A stretch of 64,000 bases of DNA from Eleusine coracana subsp. coracana (lineage: Eukaryota > Streptophyta > Magnoliopsida > Poales > Poaceae): assembly GCA_032690845.1 (NCBI GenBank), contig CM064420.1, positions 10,968,501 to 11,032,500 of the forward strand, given 5' to 3'. The notes beneath the pieces are model-generated. The model did no database searches and was not told where the DNA came from. It saw only the letters and a program-made list of their open reading frames with translations. This document shows positions 56,659-64,000 of this stretch, in pieces. How positions within the stretch are numbered: the first letter of the stretch is position 1; every line of letters begins with the position of its first letter. Made by a program: the position numbers and the translations under genes.

Positions 56659-57105
56659 TTATTTAGATTTCTTAACTATATTTAGTACAATTGTTATATT
56701 ACACATGATTGTTTTATAGGATAACCACACCCTCGAGCCCGAGGTCTGATTTTTTTTCATGATAGTACTCCTGCTTACTTCGGCTTTTGTTATGAATAGA
56801 TTAGCTTTGTCGAAATCCCTATAGTGAGCAGCATTTGCTTTTGCCGAATAAACCAACTTTAAGATGGGATAAGATGCTCGATAAGGCATGAGGTTCGGTA
56901 TCATAACAGTTTCCTCGTAGTAACGCGAATTTCATCAAGAACACTTTGTGCTTTTAAAAACAGACATATGTATGCATTTTTGTGCTTTGAAAACTCGTTT
57001 GAACTTAAGTAGATGATCAGTTGGAACTTTTCTTGCCAGTTTTCGTAGCCCGTTCTTCTTCTTCTTTATCCTAGGGATATGCTTTACCAATTTGAAACTT
57101 TTCAT
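56659..57105 (-). pseudogene. rpl22: rpl22 (ribosomal protein uL22)
   Basis: Large-subunit protein lining the exit tunnel. It starts at 57105 ('MKSFKLVKHIPRIKKKKNGL'). An extra A near 56955 shifts the frame and gives a stop within 'QRVLDEI'. The C-terminal 81 codons are open from 56904 ('LMPYRASYPILKLVYSA', 'DKANLFITKAEVSRSTIMKK'). A short rearranged stretch ('NQTSGSRVWLSYK') replaces the usual basic segment. 447 bp against about 450. Confidence 0.93.
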
Positions 57106-57183
57106 AAATAAGGTTATTCCCCGCCTACCTTTACTTTATTTGAATTTCTTTGTTTATTCTGAATCTTTCTATTCTTAATTCAG

Positions 57184-57463
57184 TTAACGACGAGATTTAG
57201 TATCCTTTCTTGCACTTTCATAACTTGTGAAATGCCGAGTAGGCATGAATTCCCCCAATTTACGACCTACCATAGGATTTGTTTTGTAAATAGGTGTATG
57301 TTCCTTTCCATTATGAATCGCGATTGTATGGCCAACCATTGCAGGTAGAATGCTAGATGCCCGGGACCATGTTACTATTGTTTCTTTCTCCTCCTTCATA
57401 TTGACCTTTTCGATTTTTGTCAATAAATGACGAGCTAGAAAAGGATTCATTTTTTTCTGTCAC
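57184..57463 (-). pseudogene. rps19: rps19 (ribosomal protein uS19)
   Basis: Small-subunit protein. In plastids it starts at GTG, and the GTG is present at 57461-57463. Two bases are missing from the following A-rich codons, so the original start is out of frame. The remaining 88 codons are open from 57450 with 'WSRASSILPAMVGHTIAIHNG' and the usual C-terminus 'KDTKSRR'. Next to trnH, as in grass inverted repeats. Confidence 0.93.
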
Positions 57464-57558
57464 AGTTGATTACTCCCTTTTTTCATTTTATAGAGTGGCA
57501 TCCTATGTCCACTATCTCGATCAAGATGTGGAGGTCAGAATATTTAGCTGGATAAGGG

Positions 57559-57633
57559 GCGGATGTAGCCAAGTGGATGAAGGCAGTGGATTGTGAATCC
57601 ACCATGCGTGGGTTCAATTCCCGTCGTTCGCCC
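57559..57633 (+). tRNA. trnH-GUG: trnH-GUG copy
   Basis: 75-bp plastid tRNA-His gene with the GTG anticodon in TTGTGAAT. By eye it differs from the plastid gene at two sites: GATCAAGG reads GATGAAGG in the D arm, and GCGCGGG reads GCGTGGG in the T stem (a C-to-T change that leaves a wobble pair). Its lying between rps19 and rpl2 is diagnostic of grasses. In the nucleus it is probably not expressed as a functional plastid tRNA. Confidence 0.93.
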
Positions 57634-57677
57634 ATCGCATTTTTGCAATGCAATTTTCCATATTCCTAGTTACGTAT

Positions 57678-59162
57678 TTACTTACAGCGACGAAGAATAC
57701 AACTATAACTATATTTTTTCCTTTTCCTAGTTCTTCTTCCAAGCACAGGATAACCCCAAGGGGTTGTGGGTTTTTTTCTACCAATGGGGGCTTTCCCTTC
57801 ACCGCCCCCATGGGGGTGGTCGATAGGGTTCATAACTACCCCTCTTACTACCGGGCGTTTACCTAGCCAACACTTAGATCCGGCTCTACCCAAACTCTTT
57901 TGGTTCACCCCAACATTACCCACTTGTCTGACTATTGTTAAGCAGTTTTGGGATACCAAACGGACCTCCCCAGATGGTAATCTTAAAGTGGCCAATTTAC
58001 CCTCTTTTGCAATCAGTTTCGCTACAGCACCTGCTTCTCTAGCTAATTGCCCACCCCTTCCATGTGTGATTTCTATGTTATGTATGGCCATGCCTAAGGG
58101 CATATCAGTTGAAGTAGATTCTTCTTTTTTCTCAAAAAACCCCTTCCCAAACTGTACAAGCTTCTTCCAAAGCATACGACTTTCTAGATGTATATGACGA
58201 TCTCTAGACAGATTGATCTTATATGAATCATATGATGAAGTACCACCTGAGTGGATATATAGAAAAGGAATTCAAATCTGCCAAATCGCTCATGTTATGA
58301 TCTTCTACATCCTAGGTCTCCGCATTCTGTCATCTGGCTTATGTTCTTCATGTAGCATTCAGATCGAATGACTCTATGAAATTACGTCGATACTTCTGCA
58401 TATTATGGGTAACATAGGAGACATCCCTATTTTTACCCGGGGGTCTTAATTACCACTGCTTAGCTTTCAATTCGCCTCTAACCATCAAATTAAATGTGAA
58501 TAACCCGTCCTCCTCTCTTTGAAACAAGGGGCGCTTTCGGTTCTGTGCGTGCTTCAAACAATTTTGTCTTCTCCATATTACCATATCTCTAGAGGCAATA
58601 ATTTTCTATGAGGAACTACTGAACTCAATCACTTGCTGCCATTACTCAACAGTTTTCTGTTGAGGTCTATCCTGTAGAGGTAGTCAAATTTGATCAGTGA
58701 TCGATTTCTAGGTTTCGTCATAAACCTAATTGGTTACTTCCAATTACGTAAATCAATAGTTCAAACCGCACTCAAAGGTAGGGCATTTCCCATTGATATA
58801 GGAACCTTTGTATCAGAAACAATAGTATCTCAAATTATAGCCCCTCTGGACAGTAAAATATATCTCTTCTCACCGTCCCCATAGTGTATGAGACAAATGT
58901 ATGCATTTCGATTAGGGTCGTATTCTATTGTTATGATTCTACCAGATATGTCTTTTTGATTCCGTCAAAAATCGATTTTACGGTATAGGCGCTTATGACC
59001 TCCCCCTCTATGTCTTGTGGTAATGATTCCTCTGGCATTACGACCTTTACCACAACAGTGTCGTCCATGGATCAATTTATTTCATGGATTGGATTTCACT
59101 TGCCTGTCTACGGTTCCCTTGCGTGTGCTCGGGATAGGTGTTTCGTATAAATGTTTCACCGT
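57678..59162 (-). pseudogene. rpl2: rpl2 (ribosomal protein uL2), two exons, ACG start
   Basis: Exon 1 is 59162-58772 and the intron 58771-58110 (662 bp, 5' end GTGCGG as in group II introns). Exon 2 is 58109-57678, open and well kept ('GSKCWLGKRPVVRGVVMNP', 'DHPHGGGEGKAPIGRKK'). The start codon is ACG (59160-59162), which grass plastids convert to AUG by RNA editing. Here it is unedited. In exon 1 a CGA codon has become TGA (59082-59084), with other changes further on, so no protein can be made. The open frame extending upstream of exon 2 into the intron (58175) is chance. Confidence 0.95.
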
Positions 59163-59182
59163 ATTATTAAGTATTCTCCTTT

Positions 59183-59463
59183 TGTTCTTTTCTCTATCTA
59201 GAGGTGGAATAGAATAACCCAGTTGAAGGGTAATGATCAGACGTCTGTAATGCATTGTATGTCCCTGAATAGGTCCCATTCTTCTACCCTTTCCGGGTAG
59301 TCGATGGCTATTCACAGTTACTACCTTAACACCAAAGAAGAGCTCGACCCAATGCTTTATTTCTGTCTTAGTGAATCCCGATTCAACATTAAAAGTATAT
59401 TGATTCTTTCCCAATAAACGAAGACTTTTTTTCTGTAAATACTACGTATTTGATTCCATCCAT
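59183..59463 (-). pseudogene. rpl23: rpl23 (ribosomal protein uL23)
   Basis: Large-subunit protein. The start is at 59461-59463 ('MDGIKYVVFTEK'). One extra A in the following A run (near 59430) shifts the frame. The rest is open from 59414 ('GKNQYTFNVESGFTKTEIKHW', 'RLPGKGRRMGPIQGHTMHYRR'). The normal stop after 'DREKN' is lost, so the frame runs on through the spacer into rpl2 exon 1, to the TGA at 59082. Confidence 0.93.
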
Positions 59464-59638
59464 AAATCAACTTTCCCTTCTATGCTCTGAGTTCCAGTAT
59501 CGATAAGAATTCGAGTTCTTATTGTTCTTATGTTATGGTATGAATATACCATACCAATTCATTATGTATGGATGATGAATGAGATTCCATGGATAGAGAG
59601 CCAGTTCCAATAGACTCATGGAACCTTCCCATTCGCAT

Positions 59639-59711
59639 GCATCCAGCAGGAATTGAACCCGCAAATTTACCAATTATGAGTTGGGCGCTTTAACCATTCA
59701 GCCATGGATGC
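59639..59711 (-). tRNA. trnI-CAU: trnI-CAU copy
   Basis: 73-bp plastid tRNA-Ile(CAU) gene with the CAT anticodon in CTCATAAT and an intact acceptor stem (GCATCCA with TGGATGC). The variable/T-arm segment is changed (GGTAAATTTGCGGG where plastid copies have more C), again mainly C-to-T. Position between rpl23 and the ycf2 remnant is as in grasses. Confidence 0.92.
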
Positions 59712-59749
59712 TTAACAGGGATCATCGTACATCGTAAATAACCAATTTT

Positions 59750-61080
59750 CATATAGAAAGACATATCATAGAAAAATGAAATCAAAATATTTGGAGATGG
59801 CAAATATTCGGAAATGACTATGAAAACACCTCTCTAGATCCTCGAATTGAAAGAGAGATTGAGAGGGATAAAGAATCCTAATTCTCGCTATTTGGAATGG
59901 ATCCAATTCTATTGAGTCTGACTCATAGTGATCATTTCTCTTTAGCAAAGAAGGACCTTGGTTATCAAAGGATCGAACAACCGGGATCCATTTACTTATG
60001 ATACCTACTTGACATTGCTAACAAGGATCTAATGAATTATGAGTTTAATAGATCCTCTTTAGCAGAAAGACATATATTCCTTGCTCATTATCAGACAATC
60101 ACTTATTCCCAAACCTCGTGTGGGGTTAATCATTTTCATTTACCATCTCATGGAAAACCCTGCTTAGCCCTATCGGGTATTTTAGTGATAGGTTCTATAG
60201 GAACTGGACGATCCTATTTGGTCAAATACCTAACAAAAAATTCCTATTTTCCTTTCATTAAGGTACGAGGGCTTCTTATTCCACAAGAATGAAAGCACCT
60301 TTTCATTCTTTCATATACTAGGGGTTCTTACTTGGAAAAGACAATGTTCCATACTAAAGGATTCGGGTCCATAACCACGAGTTCCAGTGCATTAGATCTT
60401 GTAGCACTTAGCAATGGGGCCCTATCTGTTAGTATTCCATATAAGAAATCCATTATAGAAACTAATACAATTAGATTAGCTCTTCATAGACAAACTTGGG
60501 GTTTGCGAGCCAAGATAAGACCGACATGGGATCATGGGATCTTTTTCTATCAGATAGGAGGGGATCTTGTACAAAATAGACTTCTAAGTAATAACCCCAT
60601 AGATCTAGTAGAAAGCAGGTTTTTCTTTGGCCAAACGGTACTTCGAACATGGAACGAGCACGAGAAGATTAACGAGACTTCTTTTTCTTTTGAGTTTTTC
60701 TGGCAGACCGGTCGTGCAAGATCTTTGGTCTTCCCCCGGAACCGATGAAAAAGTGGGTCGCTTCTTATGGACTCACTCAAAATGATTCTTCTCTATCTAT
60801 AGTTCATGGCCTATTAGAAGTAGAAGGTGCTTTGGTGCAATCCTTACCAACATTGCAGTCATGTTGATAATAATTAAGTGCCATTACTTCATTGGTCCGA
60901 TCCAAGGAATCCGTTAGAAATGTTTTGAAATGGATATTGTTCTCTCTTTGATCAGGGATCGCTATATGAAATGGGTAAATCACCAATCCCTTTGACAAAT
61001 CGAGTGTCATATTAGAGATCATATTCTATATATAGAAATATCATAGAATAGACATATAGAATTTTTGGTTGGGAAATTCG
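59750..61080 (+). pseudogene. ycf2: ycf2 remnant
   Basis: Grass plastomes keep only fragments of ycf2, a large AAA-type ATPase gene elsewhere. Here about 1.3 kb remains. A piece at 60032-60290 includes the Walker A loop 'GSIGTGRSYLVKYL'. A second (60332-60748) includes 'GLRAKIRPTWDHGIFFYQIGG' and 'FEFFWQTGRARSLVF'. A third tail ('SYGLTQNDSSLSIVHGLLEVEGA') follows in another frame. Most of the gene was lost before transfer, in the plastid lineage of grasses. Later nuclear changes cannot be told apart without the donor plastome. Confidence 0.85.
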
Positions 61081-61111
61081 AATGAATAATTGAGTGAAAA
61101 AGGAGCAAAGA

Positions 61112-61853
61112 ATGACAAAAGACGAGACTCTACTAGTTTTCACTCTTGTGGTTTCCTTGGTTTCTGTTTTCTTATTCGGGATCTTGCTTTTCATGGTTCT
61201 CATCTCTGTAACTTGTGATTTTCATGAGAGAACCAAATCCAAGTTGGTGAAGATCATGATTTGGGCTAGCATAATAGTTATTACCTTTGCAATTGCGGTT
61301 CGAATCTATCTGATCTTTATCATTTTGCTCAAAGAACGACTAAAACTCCTTGTTGAAGCCCTTTATGATAAGCTTCCCTGGATCTGGGAAGTTTCTCTTT
61401 CATGGTATTGGGATCGTTTGATCGATTTTCTTGATCGCTGCTTATGGGTGTGCGCTTAAAGGATACAAATAGGGATTCACAAACAAAAAGGGCAATTCAT
61501 AGTCACTTTTTCCTGTCGCGTAAAAAAAGGCTTTACGCGAGAGCAATAGAGGTTGGGATACATCTATCTCTTCTGAGCAACCTCTTTCTTTTGGATTCTT
61601 AAGACCACCCTTGCAGTAGGATACCGTTTGCTTTAGGTTCTTTATTATCTCCTTCGAGGGGTTTTTAGGATCATTCAGGCTATATTTAGTCTATTTTGGC
61701 TTTTACTGTCTACTTTTCTCAGGGAGACGGTTAAGGACCTCAGAAGATAGAGGAGAGCGCCAGGTGCAGATTTCCGGAATACTTCTACTGGGAATGCTCA
61801 TTGCATTCTCCATATTATGCCATGAAGAGGACTCGAACCTCCATGCTCTTTAG
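61112..61853 (+). pseudogene. ycf73: ycf73-like plastid ORF, truncated by stop
   Basis: A grass plastid reading frame of about 249 codons with no proven function, located between the ycf2 remnant and trnL-CAA. The first 115 codons are open from the ATG at 61112, with two hydrophobic segments (residues 8-32 and 48-71) and 'LPWIWEVSLSWYWDRLIDFL'. A CAA codon has become TAA (61457-61459) beside a GCG-to-GTG change, both C-to-T. The downstream part is recognisable ('FSCRVKK', 'SFEGFL'), with small indels, to about 61853. Confidence 0.75.
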
Positions 61854-61899
61854 CACGAGATTTTGAGTCTCACGTGTCTACCATTTCACCATCAAGGCA
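61818..61899 (-). tRNA. trnL-CAA: trnL-CAA copy (mutated)
   Basis: Plastid tRNA-Leu with the CAA anticodon in GACTCAAAATC. Several C-to-T or G-to-A changes are visible (ACGTGAG for ACGCGAG, GCATGG for GCGTGG). The acceptor stem has a mismatch (GCCTTGA against TCATGGC), so it is unlikely to fold well. Confidence 0.9.
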
Positions 61900-62465
61900 T
61901 CTTGAAAGTGAATTATATTCCAAGAATATGATATCTATCGAATGTGATATATGGAATATATGACAAAGGTGGAGTCTTGGAGTATTTTGATCGATCGGTC
62001 ATATAGGCATGAGTCAGACATCAAATAGCTTCGATTTGCATTATCCGCAGGACACCTTATATGTATCAAAATCGATATAAAAATAAAAAAGATGTACAAT
62101 CCAATTTCTCGATTCCATAGAAGCCCAAAGAGGTGCATATGGTACCCAAATAAGGGGATAGGATAGATATGTCAAAAGCATGTCTGATTACACCTATTCC
62201 TAATTCTAAATAGAATGTAAGGATGTATGGATTTCTATGTAAACAAAGTATCCTATTTCCATAGGCTCGAATGACCACTTCTCATAATAAGAATGTGCAC
62301 GGTCTGGTCCGGTATGGAATGAACTTATAATCTGATGATCGTGTCGATTCCATGATTATAAGTTCATAACCCTAGCACCCATTCCCATTTTGGGCAGAAC
62401 AGATCTACTAATTCTTTTATTCCAGTTAGTAAGAGGGATCTTGAACTAAGAAATAGACCTAGCAG
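61900..62465. other. Plastid spacer trnL-ndhB
   Basis: About 565 bp of plastid intergenic sequence. The short open frames (61935-62138, 62066-62278) have no conserved domain. I see no other feature. Confidence 0.6.
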
Positions 62466-64000
62466 CTAAAAGAGGGTATTCTGAGCAATTGCAAGAATGG
62501 GGTTCATTGATATTCCTGGTATAGTAGATGCTATCACACATACAATCATACTCAATTCGATGGAATTGTTTGATCTTAAAGGGGATCTTCTATAATTTCG
62601 CACATAAGGGGTTATTTCTTGGTTTCATCCAGTCATTAATAACTTTATTACTTTTAGATAATAGTAGATAGAAAGAACGCTCGTAAGGAGTCCTATTGAA
62701 ACCAAGAAATATAGGCCTGCTTGCCATCCACACTAGAATAGATAGAGTTTTCTGAAGAAAACTGCTAGTGGAGGAAAGCCTCCTAGGGATAAGAGACATA
62801 GGGCTAAAGAGAAATCCAAAAAAGGATCTTTCGTGTATAATCCTGCATAATCTCGAATGTTATCCATTCCGGTACGTAGACCAAATAATACAATGCAAGC
62901 AAAAGTTCCTAGATTCATGGAGATATAGAACAACATATAAGTTGTCATGCTTGCATATCCATCATTTGAATCTCCAACAATTATTCCAATAATTACATAT
63001 CCGATTTGCCCTATGGACGAACATGCAAGCATACGTTTCATGCTTGTTTGAGTAATAGAAAGGAGATTCCCCACTATCATGCTAAGAATAGCTAGGATTT
63101 CCAAAAGAAGATGTCATTCGTTTGATGAGAAATAAAAAGGAATATCGAGAATTCGCGTGGCTGAAGCTGAAGCAGTTACTTTTGAAGTAACAGAAAGAAA
63201 AGCAACGACTGGAGTGGGTGACTCAGAGTCAAAAAGAGGATTCCTCGCTTCTTTCTCTCATGCAAAACCGTGCATGAGACTTTCATCTCGCACGGCTCCT
63301 AAGTGAGAAAAGAAAGAAGAACTCGTCTTCTTTCTATTTTGATTACCTTCCTCGCGTATGTATAAGACCGAATCCATTCTTTTTTGAAATGGATTTCGAA
63401 AGAGAACTACTAATCCTTAACTTTTCGAGGAATCCTTCATCAGTGGTTGGAAATGACTGACTTTTTCAATCCTTTCGACCTTGGTTCTTTAGGAGCAAGT
63501 CAGAAAGGTTGAGAAATAGAACCATCTCATTTGATTCATTCCCAATAGCCATGAGATGATCATCTTAGGGTGATCCTTTTGTCAACGGATGCTCCTATTA
63601 CACTCATAGTCTCTGAAGGATGAGAACCCACTATGTAGCATCTACATTGATAATTCAAGCATTGCATATGTCATTAGTCCGATTCTTTGTAGGAACTACC
63701 CGTAATAACAAGCTTGTAAAATGGATCTGTTTATCATAAAGAGATTCGTTGTTCCTGACCATGCTTCACCTTAATTGTTATTTGAACAAAAAGATCACAA
63801 TAAACTTTTGGTAAAAGTTCTATCTTGGTCGGAGTGGGGATAGCATTTCTCTTCTGCATGTCTATGGAGTTTTGCAAAACCCAAACACCTCAGAGATAGA
63901 TATAGAGGTACGAATTTGTCGAACAAACCACACTCCTTCGCAGACATCAAGAGTCCATTGATGAAAAGGGGCTGGGGAAAGCTTGAACCCAACTCCTACA
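62466..64000 (-). pseudogene. ndhB: ndhB (NDH complex subunit 2), exon 2, intron, end of exon 1
   Basis: Subunit of the plastid NAD(P)H dehydrogenase-like complex in thylakoids. Exon 1 3' end is 64000-63934 ('GFKLSPAPFHQWT'). The group II intron is 63933-63222 (712 bp, 5' end GTGTGG, domain V hairpin at about 63264-63300). Exon 2 is 63221-62466, ending 'NPILAIAQNTLF' plus TAG. A TGG codon has become TGA (63114-63116) in 'SSNEW'. A frameshift near 62735 follows 'KLYLF'. Other substitutions occur ('GGFPPLAVFFRK'). The remainder of exon 1 lies outside the window. Confidence 0.95.

Larger units (their letters stand above)
43195..64000. other. Nuclear plastid DNA insertion (NUPT), about 14 kb of plastid sequence
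   Basis: Plastid genes occur in unbroken grass plastome order: petD(+), then rpoA, rps11, rpl36, infA, rps8, rpl14, rpl16, rps3, rpl22, rps19 (all -), trnH(+), rpl2, rpl23, trnI (-), ycf2 remnant and ycf73 (+), trnL and ndhB (-). This crosses the junction of the large single-copy region with the inverted repeat. Nuclear location follows from a nuclear retrotransposon nested in the rpl16 intron, from transposon sequence at the left junction (about 43190-43215) and from lesions in nearly every gene. The right end lies beyond the window. Confidence 0.95.

Noticed and set aside
57678..58175. A 165-codon rpl2-like protein starting 'MLWKKLVQFG'
   Set aside because: The first 22 codons are group II intron sequence read through by chance. 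The true exon 2 begins at 58109.
60150..60230. Walker A motif as a host ATPase gene
   Set aside because: It lies in the known grass ycf2 remnant, between trnI and trnL, with broken frames.
43195..64000. Window as part of the plastid chromosome itself
   Set aside because: Nearly all genes are broken, a nuclear LTR retrotransposon with a target duplication sits inside, and the left flank is nuclear transposon sequence.

Overview
The window is nuclear DNA of a grass (Poaceae). Three things point there: nested Ty3/gypsy, Ty1/copia and CACTA transposons of grass type; one intact single-exon gene of the grass-expanded DUF1618 family; and a long nuclear copy of plastid DNA (NUPT) with grass-specific plastid gene order (rps19 and trnH-GUG beside rpl2, an internally reduced ycf2, ycf73, an rpl2 start written as ACG). 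A panicoid grass is plausible but is not shown by the sequence.

Layout. 1-2199: 5' end (LTR plus gag, minus strand) of a Tat-like gypsy element that inserted into the gag gene of an older minus-strand copia element (gag 2200-3560, PBS 3584-3596, LTR 3599-5024). 5330-6655: degraded LTR-like block. 7053-10869: decayed CACTA (En/Spm) transposon with a minus-strand TNP2-type transposase. Its terminal part plus flank is repeated in tandem, period about 1.53 kb, as about four copies over 9538-16336. One copy is interrupted by a 1552-bp solo-LTR-like block (11791-13342), and the last is cut by a Tat 3' fragment (16337-16827). 17260-18801: intact DUF1618 gene. 19030-20165: LTR fragment. 20930-21110: isolated block of the same motifs as the CACTA subterminal region. 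21892-28276: a minus-strand host locus. Its large exon carries two dsRBD-like modules in one frame broken only by two stop codons. Candidate small exons and a GC/GA-rich 5' end with a TATA box lie upstream. 28585-35773: a young, nearly complete copia element (510-bp LTRs, GAGAG target duplication) with one frameshift in integrase. 36000-43190: 3' two thirds of a Tat gypsy element (dual RNase H, integrase, 3' UTR minisatellite, 3' LTR). It holds, on the opposite strand, a decayed spliced gene with the PF04195 'putative gypsy type transposase' domain and coiled coils.

43195-64000 and beyond: about 14 kb of plastid DNA running collinearly from petD across the LSC/IRb junction to ndhB. It is interrupted inside the rpl16 intron by a 6839-bp non-autonomous LTR retrotransposon (48780-55618, TSD GTTTC). 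Almost every plastid reading frame is broken, often by C-to-T (or G-to-A) changes that create stops. Introns and the ACG start of rpl2 are retained, so the transfer was of DNA.

The only protein gene that looks fully intact is the DUF1618 gene. Order of events readable from nesting: plastid DNA came to lie inside or against the Tat element, decayed, and then received the LTR element. The copia element at 28.6-35.8 kb is the youngest insertion. Percentages and ages quoted are eyeballed estimates.
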